A program made the position numbers and the translations under genes. From assembly GCA_964351985.1 (NCBI GenBank), contig CAYGPR010000003.1:107949-171948 (forward strand): a stretch of DNA of 64,000 bases, read 5' to 3'. Shown here piece by piece: positions 17,606 to 26,176 of this stretch. The notes under the pieces are model-generated. The model saw nothing but the letters and a program-made list of their open reading frames with translations, did not search any database and was not told where the DNA came from. How positions within the stretch are numbered: position 1 is the first letter of the stretch; each line of letters begins with the position of its first letter. Origin of the DNA: Meishania sp964351985. Its GTDB lineage: Bacteria; Bacteroidota; Bacteroidia; Flavobacteriales; Flavobacteriaceae.

Positions 17606-19393
17606 ATGAACAAGACAGTAAATATAAATCTCGCAAACAGGCTTTTTCATATCGACGAACAGGCTTATAACAAAATGCGCCGTTATCTCGAATCAATAAA
17701 ACGTTCCTTTGCCAATACGCCGGGTAGCGATGAGATCATGGCCGATATCGAAGCACGTATCGCCGAACTTTTTTATGAAAAATTAGAAAACGAACGGCAG
17801 GTAATCACCGAAAAAGAAGTCGATGAAGTCATCACTATCATGGGCCAGCCCGAAGATTATATGGTCGATGAAGACATCTTTGAAGATGAACCCCGGTCAA
17901 GTAAATCAAGTAGCGCACCTAGACGATCTAAAAAATTATATCGCGATACCGAAGAGAAATATGTCGCTGGGGTATCCTCTGGGTTGGGACACTATTTCGG
18001 AATCGATGCCCTTTGGGTACGACTACTTTGGATATTCTTGACCATCGGTTCAGGTGGAGGCTTCATCTTGATTTATGGCCTCTTATGGATATTGATTCCC
18101 GAAGCCGCCACGACCTCCCAAAAATTGGATATGAAGGGGGAAGCCATCAACATCAGCAACATTGAAAAAAAAGTAAAAGAAGGTTTTGACGAAGTCGCCG
18201 ATAGGGTTAAAAGTGTGGACTACGAGGGTGTGGGAAACAAGGTAAAAAGTAGCGGCAAGACTTTTTTTGATACTCTGGGCGATATCATCATGTTCTTCTT
18301 CAAGATTTTCGGAAAGTTCATAGGTATCCTATTGATCATCATCGGGGCCGCTACGATTATCGGTCTGTTCATTGGTCTCTTTACCGTAGGTATTTTAGAT
18401 ATGGTCCATATCCCTGGGGTGGATTTCTACAATATTGTCAATGCGACCAATACACCCGTATGGTTGGTATCGTTGCTTGGATTTTTCGCCATCGGCATTC
18501 CGTTTTTCTTCCTTTTATATTTAGGATTGAAAATATTGGTCAACAACTTAAAGTCCATAGGTAATATCGCCAAGTTCTCCTTATTGGGTCTATGGTTGAT
18601 CTCCTTGATTACGTTGATCGTACTCGGGGTAAAAGAGGCAGCGGCACATGCCTATTCAGGAAGTACGACCACCGAAAATGAATTGATCTTTAATCAGCCG
18701 ATAGATACATTGAATATTGTCATGAAAGCTACCGATATTCCCAATGATGGAAATCGTATCGGAATCAACGGTATGCTACTGCACTTTAACGAAGAAGGAC
18801 AAGAAGTACTGGTTTCAGAGGATGTTCGGGTATACCTGAAAAAATCGAAAGATAGCATCGCTCGAATCGAGATTCGTAAAAATGCGGACGGCAGTTCGTT
18901 CCAAAGTGCCAAGGAAACTGCCGAAAGAATCGATTATGCCTATGCCATCGAAGGAAACAGCATTGTGCTGAACGATTTTCTGACCACTCCAAGGGAAAAT
19001 AAGTTCAAAGATCAAGAGGTACGTGTCAATTTGTTTTTGCCGGTGGGCACGGTCATCGATTATGATCGCTCAAACAGTAACTGTTCTACCATTCGGGCAA
19101 CGAACGATAGGGATATGAACGGTTGTGATTTCGAGGATTACACTTGGAAATTAAATCCGAAAGGTGAATGGGAGTGCCAAGACTGTCCTGAAAATGAATG
19201 GAATGACGATGATGATGAAGACAACAACCGCATCAACATCAATGAAGATGGAATCGACATCGATATCAAAGATGAAACGGATTCCTTCAAAATGAAAATC
19301 AACGAAGATGGTGTCGAAATCAAGGCAAAGGATAGCCGCGATAGTGTGGACATCAATATAAATGACAAGGGTGTGAAGATAGATGCCGATTAA
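17606..19393 (+). CDS. PspC domain membrane protein
   Basis: The 595-residue protein starts with a conserved N-terminal region (about 1-90, ANRLFHIDEQAY and then ADIEARIAELF). A PspC domain follows at about 110-175 (LYRDTEEKYVAGVSSGLGHY), then several membrane segments (about 225-350). The C-terminal half is exposed, with an acidic tail of three similar roughly 20-residue units built on INEDGxxIxxKD. PspC proteins take part in phage-shock type envelope stress responses. The PadR gene upstream and GIN-domain gene downstream form a common Flavobacterial set. Its exact role is not known. Confidence 0.85.
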   Translation: MNKTVNINLANRLFHIDEQAYNKMRRYLESIKRSFANTPGSDEIMADIEARIAELFYEKLENERQVITEKEVDEVITIMGQPEDYMVDEDIFEDEPRSSKSSSAPRRSKKLYRDTEEKYVAGVSSGLGHYFGIDALWVRLLWIFLTIGSGGGFILIYGLLWILIPEAATTSQKLDMKGEAINISNIEKKVKEGFDEVADRVKSVDYEGVGNKVKSSGKTFFDTLGDIIMFFFKIFGKFIGILLIIIGAATIIGLFIGLFTVGILDMVHIPGVDFYNIVNATNTPVWLVSLLGFFAIGIPFFFLLYLGLKILVNNLKSIGNIAKFSLLGLWLISLITLIVLGVKEAAAHAYSGSTTTENELIFNQPIDTLNIVMKATDIPNDGNRIGINGMLLHFNEEGQEVLVSEDVRVYLKKSKDSIARIEIRKNADGSSFQSAKETAERIDYAYAIEGNSIVLNDFLTTPRENKFKDQEVRVNLFLPVGTVIDYDRSNSNCSTIRATNDRDMNGCDFEDYTWKLNPKGEWECQDCPENEWNDDDDEDNNRININEDGIDIDIKDETDSFKMKINEDGVEIKAKDSRDSVDININDKGVKIDAD

Positions 19394-19495
19394 TTGGCCT
19401 TTACGATTCATCCGAAACATTTGACGATCCAGTCATATAAACTATACAGATACAACTAAAAACAACAATTTTACATCAATCTTAAAACAACGCTC

Positions 19496-20227
19496 ATGAC
19501 AACTTTAGCACGAATTGCAATTGCAGTATTAGTAAGTATATTTTTATCGTCCTGTGGGTTCGATATCAATATCGGGGACTTTGGCACCGGTATCTCAGGA
19601 AACGGTAATGTAGTAACCGAAGAACGTGACATAACCGAAAATTTTACCGAAGTCTTGGCTTCCGAAGGAATACAGGTTTACGTAACGCAGGCCGACGAAT
19701 TTGAAATTTCAGTGGAGGCCGATGAAAATGTAATGGACCTTATCGGTACCGACATCCGAAATGGAAAATTGAAAATTCATGCCATCGAGAACATAGGGCG
19801 CGCCACCAAAAAAGTATATGTGTCCTTACCTGACGTAACCGCACTGAAAGGCAGCAGTGGTTCTCATCTGACTACAGAAAGTACCATCAAGGCCGATATT
19901 CTTGAAGTTGACGCCAGTAGCGGAGCTTTAATGGACCTTGATATCGATGCGAACGAAGCTGATATCGAAGCGGGTAGCGGTGCCAATGTAACAATGTCAG
20001 GTACTGCCGGAAAAGCATATGTAGATGGTGGTAGCGGGGCAAATATCAATGCGAAAGGATTAATCGCCAAGAGTTGTAACGCCGAGGCAAGCAGCGGTGC
20101 CAATATTCGAATCAATGTTTCGGATGAATTGACAGCCGATGCTAGTAGTGGAGGAAATATTACCTATTCTGGCGACGCTAACGTTACTACAAAAAAGTCG
20201 GTTTCAGGTAGCGTTCATAAATACTAG
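19496..20227 (+). CDS. Head GIN domain (DUF2807) lipoprotein
   Basis: The 243-residue protein has a lipoprotein signal (SIFLSSC, Cys20). The body is a DUF2807 putative autotransporter-adhesin-like beta-solenoid: a GISGNGNVVTEERDI opening, then repeated SSGAxxD / SGANxxxxG units at intervals of about 18-20 residues (SSGALMDLDID, GSGANVTMSG, GSGANINAKG, SSGANIRINV). These repeats build a right-handed beta helix at the cell surface. It closes the PadR/PspC module and is followed by a strong hairpin terminator. Confidence 0.85.
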   Translation: MTTLARIAIAVLVSIFLSSCGFDINIGDFGTGISGNGNVVTEERDITENFTEVLASEGIQVYVTQADEFEISVEADENVMDLIGTDIRNGKLKIHAIENIGRATKKVYVSLPDVTALKGSSGSHLTTESTIKADILEVDASSGALMDLDIDANEADIEAGSGANVTMSGTAGKAYVDGGSGANINAKGLIAKSCNAEASSGANIRINVSDELTADASSGGNITYSGDANVTTKKSVSGSVHKY

Positions 20228-20262
20228 ATACCGCCGTAAGAGTTAAACCACCTAACATAAAG

Positions 20263-20293
20263 ACCCAGATTCGCCTACCGAATCTGGGTTTTC
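20263..20293 (+). terminator. Rho-independent terminator after the GIN-domain gene
   Basis: ACCCAGATTCG (20263-20273) and CGAATCTGGGT (20279-20289) form a perfect 11-bp stem with a CCTAC loop, followed by TTTT. It ends the DUF4870-PadR-PspC-GIN transcript and separates it from the epimerase gene. Confidence 0.85.
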
Positions 20294-20340
20294 ATTTCAA
20301 AATATCGAAGGTTTATCTATATTAGTACAAACCTTATTCC

Positions 20341-21351
20341 ATGCAACTCGGCCTCAAAAAATACATCCTCCAGTTAAAACATACCTTCAGTATCTCAAGG
20401 GAGTCTCACGACGTTCAAGACACCTTGATTGTTAGTCTTTTATCAGATGATAGAACGGGCTATGGTGAGGCAACTTCGAACCCCTACTATGGTATTACCA
20501 TTGAAAGTATGGTTTCTGAAATCGAATCCGTTCGAAACGAAATTGCGGGATTCGAACTTATCGACCCAAGAACTTTCCATCAATTTCTTGTGGAAAAAGG
20601 GTTAAGCAATTTTGCTATTTGCGCTTTGGACTTGGCGGCCTGGGACCTGTTCGGAAAACTAAAAGGCAAACCTTTGTATGAACTTTGGGGTACTTCGAAC
20701 AAAAATTATCCTGTAACGAACTATACCATTGGTATTGCGCCCATAGAAAAAATGGTTGCCAAAATGAAAGAGCTTCCATGGCCGATCTATAAAATAAAGC
20801 TGGGCACGGATGATGATGTGAATATCGTCAAAGAGCTTCGAAAACATACCGATGCCGTTTTCCGTATCGATGCCAATTGCGCATGGACGGCCGAAGAAAC
20901 CATATTGAACGCCCCGCAACTAAAAGCTTTAGGCGTCGAATTTTTGGAACAGCCGTTAAAAGCAGACGATTGGGAAGGCATGGAAAAAGTGATGCACCAT
21001 AGTGTGTTGCCCGTCATTGCCGACGAAAGTTGTATCGTCGAAGAAGATGTCGAAAAATGCGGACTCCATTTTAGCGGTATCAATATTAAATTGACCAAAT
21101 GCGGGGGCCTTACCCCTGCCCTGCGCATGATTCAGAAAGGGAAGGAAATGGGTCTCAAAATCATGGTCGGCTGTATGACCGAATCCACCGTGGGCATTTC
21201 GGCGATCGCCCAACTTTTACCCCAATTGGATTATGTTGATATGGATGGCCCCTTATTACTAAAGGAAGATATAGCGGATGGAATCAAAATTCAGGATGAT
21301 GGGAAATTGGTCTTTCCAAAGGGTGGTGGAAGTGGAATAACCCTACGATAA
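20341..21351 (+). CDS. Dipeptide epimerase (L-Ala-D/L-Glu epimerase), enolase superfamily
   Basis: The 336-residue protein has the enolase-superfamily layout of the muconate-lactonizing subgroup. Catalytic marks are the KxK lysines in YKIKLG, metal ligands in RIDANCAW, LEQPL and ADESC, and the second catalytic lysine in NIKLTKCGG. In this family such enzymes epimerise L-Ala-D-Glu from murein tripeptides, or other dipeptides. The following PLP enzyme gene overlaps its stop codon by one base, so the two act together or are at least co-translated. Exact dipeptide specificity cannot be read from sequence. Confidence 0.82.
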   Translation: MQLGLKKYILQLKHTFSISRESHDVQDTLIVSLLSDDRTGYGEATSNPYYGITIESMVSEIESVRNEIAGFELIDPRTFHQFLVEKGLSNFAICALDLAAWDLFGKLKGKPLYELWGTSNKNYPVTNYTIGIAPIEKMVAKMKELPWPIYKIKLGTDDDVNIVKELRKHTDAVFRIDANCAWTAEETILNAPQLKALGVEFLEQPLKADDWEGMEKVMHHSVLPVIADESCIVEEDVEKCGLHFSGINIKLTKCGGLTPALRMIQKGKEMGLKIMVGCMTESTVGISAIAQLLPQLDYVDMDGPLLLKEDIADGIKIQDDGKLVFPKGGGSGITLR

Positions 21352-22400
21352 TGGCACAATATATCGATAGTTTTCCTGGTCGTGAAATCTTTGTGGATGG
21401 GACAAAATATCTATATTTCGGTGGGACGTCGTATTTAGGACTGCAGACCCTCCCTGAATTCCAACAAGTTTTCATCGATAATGTCAAAAAGTACGGTACC
21501 AATTATGGAGCTTCCCGAAACTCCAATGTGCGTTTGGCGATTTTTGATATGGCGGAAGCCCATTTATCAAAATTTGTGGGCAGTGAAAGTGGCCTCACCA
21601 TGTCTTCTGGATATTTAGCAGGGCAATTATTGGTTCAACATTTCGCATCCAAGGATTATAAGCTATTCTACGCCCCGAATGCCCACTCCGCACTCTTTAC
21701 GACAAAAACAAAACCGTATACTACATATGCGGTTCTAAACGTTGCCCTGCGTGAGCATTTAAAGAAAAAAGCACATCCCATTCCCGTGGTATTGCTCGAT
21801 TCCATAGATTTTTCGGGGTGCAATTACCCAGATTTCGACGGACTGCAAAGCCTGCCCTTGAATCAGGTGGTTCTCATCGTCGACGACTCGCATGGCATCG
21901 GTGTGATAGGTAAATCTGGTAATGGAGTCTTTGACATTTTAAAATCGTTCAAACCCAAAGAACTTTTGGCGAGTTGTTCTTTGGGCAAAGGATTCGGTAT
22001 TCAGGCGGGAGCTATATTTGGCACAAAAAAGAGAATCGACCAACTTAGGGCCACTGATTTTTTTGGTGGTGCGAGTCCTGCGACACCTGCCGCCCTTGCT
22101 TCTTTACTTGAATCGGAATCTATTTTCATTGCGCAGCGTGAAAAACTTAAAAGAAATATTGATCTCTTCGTACATAATTTGGAAGAAAAAAAACATTTTC
22201 TTTTCATGCCGAATCATCCCGCCTTTTCTTGCATGGATAAAGGTTTGGCTTCCCATCTGAAGAAAAACCAAATTATCACAACTAATTTTAGCTATCCATC
22301 CGATATTGACGACACAAAGAGTAGAATTATTCTTGGAGCACAACATACTAAAGATGATATTCAAAGACTGTCAACCCGTATAGGCGAATACAGTTTTTAG
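21351..22400 (+). CDS. AONS-like PLP-dependent aminotransferase-fold enzyme
   Basis: The 349-residue protein belongs to the alpha-oxoamine synthase side of PLP fold type I (BioF/KBL-like). Visible parts are GGTSYLGLQ, the RNSNVR segment, LDSIDFSG, the PLP-pyridine aspartate in VDDSHGIGV and the Schiff-base lysine at about 213 in SLGKGFG. It lacks about 30-40 N-terminal residues compared with BioF, and no biotin genes are near. It starts on the stop codon of the dipeptide epimerase gene. The reaction, probably on an amino acid released from peptide breakdown, is unknown. Confidence 0.75.
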   Translation: MAQYIDSFPGREIFVDGTKYLYFGGTSYLGLQTLPEFQQVFIDNVKKYGTNYGASRNSNVRLAIFDMAEAHLSKFVGSESGLTMSSGYLAGQLLVQHFASKDYKLFYAPNAHSALFTTKTKPYTTYAVLNVALREHLKKKAHPIPVVLLDSIDFSGCNYPDFDGLQSLPLNQVVLIVDDSHGIGVIGKSGNGVFDILKSFKPKELLASCSLGKGFGIQAGAIFGTKKRIDQLRATDFFGGASPATPAALASLLESESIFIAQREKLKRNIDLFVHNLEEKKHFLFMPNHPAFSCMDKGLASHLKKNQIITTNFSYPSDIDDTKSRIILGAQHTKDDIQRLSTRIGEYSF

Positions 22401-22517
22401 ACTTCGATAAAATGTGATGGTTTTCTTTATAAAAATGACAATAAAGTAAGTTTCATATTGTCATATCAATAATATTTTTCGTAACTTATGTAAGTATTAA
22501 TCCTAAAGAACACCGCC

Positions 22518-22964
22518 ATGAAAAAATTATCCGCACTAATAGTTTTGATGCTTCTTCTAGTTTCTGCCACCGGAAACATTGAAAAGGATACCGCTTATCA
22601 TTCCATCCAAGGCACTTGGGAACTTCAAAGCTTTTATTTTTATAATGAAAATAAAATAACTGATACCGTACCGACCCAAGATGGGTATCGACAGATGAAA
22701 ATGTACTATAATGGTAAAGTTATGTGGTCTCGTACCGACCCTAGGGATACCATAGGCAGGTTTGGTTATGGATCATACGTCATTACGGAAACCGAATTAA
22801 TAGAAACCATCGAATATGGCGACTATCAAATGATGATGGCCTTGGACACAATACGTAACTTCACTTTTCAATTAAAACTGACCGATGATAAACATTATAG
22901 CCAAATATCCGTAGATGATGATGGGTATAAAACGTTTTCTGAAAACTATAAACGTATAGATTAA
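22518..22964 (+). CDS. Exported hypothetical protein, lipocalin-like
   Basis: This 148-residue protein has a signal peptide (residues 1-19). After that the IQGTWELQSFYFY opening, the YNGKVMWSRTD strand and further alternating polar/hydrophobic strands resemble small lipocalin-like domains of Bacteroidetes (DUF4488/lipocalin_4 type). I see no catalytic motif. It stands alone and ends just before a bidirectional terminator. Confidence 0.62.
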   Translation: MKKLSALIVLMLLLVSATGNIEKDTAYHSIQGTWELQSFYFYNENKITDTVPTQDGYRQMKMYYNGKVMWSRTDPRDTIGRFGYGSYVITETELIETIEYGDYQMMMALDTIRNFTFQLKLTDDKHYSQISVDDDGYKTFSENYKRID

Positions 22965-22982
22965 AATATAGTATAATCCAAT

Positions 22983-23018
22983 AAGAAAGCCCCAGCCAAT
23001 AATGGTCGGGGCTTTCTT
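22983..23018. terminator. Bidirectional terminator between the lipocalin-like gene and trxB
   Basis: AAGAAAGCCCC (22983-22993) and GGGGCTTTCTT (23008-23018) make a perfect 11-bp stem around a 14-base loop. A-rich and T-rich flanks on both sides allow it to end both the plus-strand gene at 22964 and the minus-strand trxB at 23035. Confidence 0.85.
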
Positions 23019-23034
23019 GTTAATTTATGGTGCG

Positions 23035-24000
23035 TTAAACCACCTCCTCGGGCGTTTCTATTGTTGCCAAATAACGTTCTGCATCCAATGCCGCCATACA
23101 ACCCGTACCGGCCGCAGTAACCGCTTGACGATATTCTTTGTCTTGGGCATCGCCACTGGCAAAAACTCCAGGTTTATTGGTCTTGGTGGACTTGCCTTTC
23201 GTAATGATATAGCCTACATCGTCCATATCCAATTGACCTTTGAATATTTCGGTATTGGGCTTGTGGCCGATAGCAATAAAAAGACCTGTAATGACGATAT
23301 CTTCTTTTTCTCCGGTCTGGTTATTGACCATACGCAGCCCTTCGACTACTTGGTCTCCCAGAACTTCATCCACTTCCGTATTATAGCGGATTTCAATATT
23401 TTTCAAGCTGTTCACCCTATGCTGCATAGCTTTGGAGGCACGCATATAGTCTTTTCTGACCAGCATGGTCACTTTATTGCAGATGTTTGCCAAATACGAA
23501 GCTTCTTCTGCAGCCGTGTCCCCAGCTCCAACAATGGCAACATCCTGTCCTTTATAGAAAAATCCGTCACACACTGCACAGGCAGATACTCCACCACCTC
23601 GTAGACGTTGTTCGCTAGGAATATTTAGATATTTGGCCGTAGCACCGGTCGAAATGATAATTGTTTCTGCCTCAACAACCTTGTGGTCATCAATGGTCGC
23701 TTTATGTATACCGCCCACTTCATCGCTCAATTCTACAGCGGTGACCATACCGATACGAACCTCCGTACCGAAACGTTCCGCTTGTTGCTGTAATTGTACC
23801 ATCATAGTCGGACCATCGATACCTTCAGGGTAGCCGGGAAAATTATCTACTTCGGTAGTGGTGGTTAATTGTCCACCGGGCTCCATACCAGTATAAACTA
23901 CCGGTTTTAAATCCGCCCGGGCGGCATAGATCGCTGCGGTATATCCCGCAGGCCCCGAACCTATAATCAATGTTTTCAAACGCTCTATTTTCTCTGTCAT
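23035..24000 (-). CDS. trxB: Thioredoxin-disulfide reductase
   Basis: From ATG 24000 the protein has 321 residues, close to the usual TrxB size; a start at 24096 would add 32 basic residues upstream of the promoter box and is unlikely. The FAD motif GSGPAGYTAAIYAARA is at about 14-29, the redox pair CAVC at 141-144, the NADPH motif GAGDTAAEEA follows, and GVFASGD near the end closes the FAD site. It reduces thioredoxin with NADPH in the cytosol. It is a single-gene unit with a TACTTTTG box upstream. Confidence 0.95.
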   Translation of the reverse strand: MTEKIERLKTLIIGSGPAGYTAAIYAARADLKPVVYTGMEPGGQLTTTTEVDNFPGYPEGIDGPTMMVQLQQQAERFGTEVRIGMVTAVELSDEVGGIHKATIDDHKVVEAETIIISTGATAKYLNIPSEQRLRGGGVSACAVCDGFFYKGQDVAIVGAGDTAAEEASYLANICNKVTMLVRKDYMRASKAMQHRVNSLKNIEIRYNTEVDEVLGDQVVEGLRMVNNQTGEKEDIVITGLFIAIGHKPNTEIFKGQLDMDDVGYIITKGKSTKTNKPGVFASGDAQDKEYRQAVTAAGTGCMAALDAERYLATIETPEEVV

Positions 24001-24302
24001 GGTCAAGAATTCAATTTTTGATTTGTTACACAAAAGTAGGTTTTTCAACAAAAACCTTACTTTAAAGTTATCAAAAGTTTTTGTGGTCTTCGACAATCTC
24101 TTCTATCAAAAAGTGTAGAAAAACCCATTTCTTTCATTAAAATCAATCTTACTTTAAAAAAATTACAGTTCTCGCGCTGCCTATATCGACAATTCTGAAT
24201 TTTATGATATTTCTCATTTCCAAAAGTGCTCAAACAAGGTATCTTTGCGAATAAATTCGTTGATATTTCTTAAATTACTAGTTATCTGATGCACTGCTTG
24301 TT
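24001..24302. promoter_or_regulatory. Divergent regulatory region between trxB and the LytTR gene
   Basis: This 302-base AT-rich gap has no gene. On the minus strand TACTTTTG (24031-24038) is a -7 box for trxB, 30 bases from its ATG. On the plus strand TATCTTTG (24240-24247) is a -7 box for the response regulator, 55 bases before its ATG. I saw no clear operator palindrome. Confidence 0.5.
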
Positions 24303-25007
24303 ATGAAAAATTCAGTATTGAAAACTATTGTAATCGATGACTCCACTGTACAACGGGCAGCCGTCATTAAACATGTTGAAAATCATCCTGACCTTCACTT
24401 GACGGGAGAGTATCATAACGGTATCAATGCCCGAAAGATTTTGATGGAAAATGAAACCGATCTTATTTTTCTAGATGTTGAGATGCCCGTCTTGGATGGC
24501 TTTCAACTACTCGAATCACTGGACCATCGGCCCCAAATTATAATTATTACAAGTAACCCCGATTATGCGTTACAGGCTTTTGATTACAATGTAACGGATT
24601 ACTTACTAAAACCCATCGCTAAAGAACGTTTTAACGAATCGGTCAAGAGAGCAGTGAACAATCATACCGCCAATTTGGAATCGAGTATTGAAGGTGAGCA
24701 TATTTATGTCAACAGCAACCTGAAAAAAATCAAAGTTTTCGTCAATGACGTCAATTGGGTGGAAGGTTTCGGTGATTATGTCAAAATTGTGACAAACGAT
24801 AAAAATGGCATTTTAGTGCTTTCTACAATGAAAAATTTTATCAAAAAACTACCAGAGGATAAATTCCTCAGAATTCACAAATCATATATCGTGAATCTTG
24901 AAAAAGTTGAAAAATTCAATACGGCCCTAGTAGAAATAAAGGGTACGCAATTGCCTTTAAGTCGCCATAAAAAGGACCAATTAGAAGAGGCTTTGGTCAA
25001 TGGTTGA
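24303..25007 (+). CDS. LytTR-type response regulator (orphan)
   Basis: The 234-residue protein has a CheY-like receiver (1-120) with the acidic pair Asp12-Asp13, phosphoacceptor Asp58 in IFLDVEMP, and the conserved lysine in YLLKPIA. A LytTR DNA-binding domain follows (about 135-234) with VNWVEGFGDYVKI and FLRIHKSYIVNL. Such regulators pair with LytS/AlgZ-type histidine kinases, but no kinase gene is adjacent. Target genes are not evident from the surroundings. Confidence 0.9.
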   Translation: MKNSVLKTIVIDDSTVQRAAVIKHVENHPDLHLTGEYHNGINARKILMENETDLIFLDVEMPVLDGFQLLESLDHRPQIIIITSNPDYALQAFDYNVTDYLLKPIAKERFNESVKRAVNNHTANLESSIEGEHIYVNSNLKKIKVFVNDVNWVEGFGDYVKIVTNDKNGILVLSTMKNFIKKLPEDKFLRIHKSYIVNLEKVEKFNTALVEIKGTQLPLSRHKKDQLEEALVNG

Positions 25008-25040
25008 GTACATTACCATACGTATCAAAAATTAGAATTT

Positions 25041-26168
25041 TCAGATTACTTGAGTACCACTACTGGGCCGAACCTCAAAAGAGCTGAGTTCTATGGCAAA
25101 TCTTTTTTTATAAGCCTCTGAAATTTCTTGAACAAAACGCTCAACGGAATCCTTATGGACAATATTTAGCGTGCACCCGCCAAAACCGCCTCCCGTCTGC
25201 CGTGCTCCCAGCACCTCCATATACTTTTTGGAAAATTCGACCAAAAAATCCGATTCTGCACAGCTTACTTCGTACCATCTACTGATTCCGTCATGGGCCT
25301 CGTAGAGAAGTTGACCAACAATTTCAAGGTTTCCCTCTTGCAATGCTTCGGCCGCTTGCAGTACCCTCTTGTTTTCCTCGATGATAAAATGACATCTTCT
25401 ATATACAATTTCGGTCATCTTGTATTTGCAAGATTCCAGCATTTCCATAGAAACATCCCGAAGCGATTCAACCGTAGAATATTTCTCATTTATGATGGCC
25501 ACTCCCTCTTCACATTCCCTTTTTCTGACATTATACTCACTGGTGGCGAGATTGTGCGATACCCCGGTATTCAACATGATGATTTTATAGGGTTCTAATT
25601 TTATGGGAATTAATTTATGTTCCAACGACCGACAATCCAAAAGAATGACATGCCCCGCCTCGCTCATCACTGATGAAAACTGATCCATAATACCACACTG
25701 CGTACCCACATAAGTATGTTCCGCAATTTGTGAGAGGGATACTATTTCCATTTTGGAAAGTTTCAGGTCAAAAAGTTCGTTAAGGCCAAACGCGATTCCA
25801 CATTCCAGCGCTGCGGAAGAACTGAGTCCCGAACCTAGAGGTAGATTACTTTCCAAAACACAATCGAAACCACTAACCTTATCCGTTCGTTTTAAAATCT
25901 CGTTTAAAACGCCCAATACATAGTTTTCCCAAGTTTTCGTACTCACCTCAATTCTTTGCAGATCAAACTCAAAACTTTTATCAAAGTCTTTACTGTAAAC
26001 ACGACAGATAGACTCAGTTCCGTTTCTCTGAAATTTCAATACGATTTTTTTCTCGATGGCCGTGGGTAAAACGTACCCCAAGTTATAATCCGTATGCTCA
26101 CCGATCAAATTGATCCTACCTGGCGAAGAAATGGTCACTTCGGGATTAAAACTCTTTAAAAATTCCAT
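25041..26168 (-). CDS. galK: Galactokinase
   Basis: The 375-residue GHMP kinase phosphorylates D-galactose at C1, the first step of the Leloir pathway, in the cytosol. It has the galactokinase signature GRINLIGEHTDYN (17-29), the ATP-binding loop LPLGSGLSSSAA, the catalytic aspartate in CGIMDQF, and the C-terminal GGGFGGC motif. Size is normal. It starts nine bases after the FGE gene, so it is in one operon with an enzyme that matures sulfatases, which ties galactose use to sulfated galactans. The uridylyltransferase galT is not in the window. Confidence 0.94.
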   Translation of the reverse strand: MEFLKSFNPEVTISSPGRINLIGEHTDYNLGYVLPTAIEKKIVLKFQRNGTESICRVYSKDFDKSFEFDLQRIEVSTKTWENYVLGVLNEILKRTDKVSGFDCVLESNLPLGSGLSSSAALECGIAFGLNELFDLKLSKMEIVSLSQIAEHTYVGTQCGIMDQFSSVMSEAGHVILLDCRSLEHKLIPIKLEPYKIIMLNTGVSHNLATSEYNVRKRECEEGVAIINEKYSTVESLRDVSMEMLESCKYKMTEIVYRRCHFIIEENKRVLQAAEALQEGNLEIVGQLLYEAHDGISRWYEVSCAESDFLVEFSKKYMEVLGARQTGGGFGGCTLNIVHKDSVERFVQEISEAYKKRFAIELSSFEVRPSSGTQVI

Positions 26169-26176
26169 GTGCCGAT

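Noticed and set aside
23002..23604. A 200-residue plus-strand open frame over trxB
   Set aside because: The opposite strand encodes thioredoxin reductase with all motifs, and the frame overlaps the bidirectional terminator; it is a shadow.
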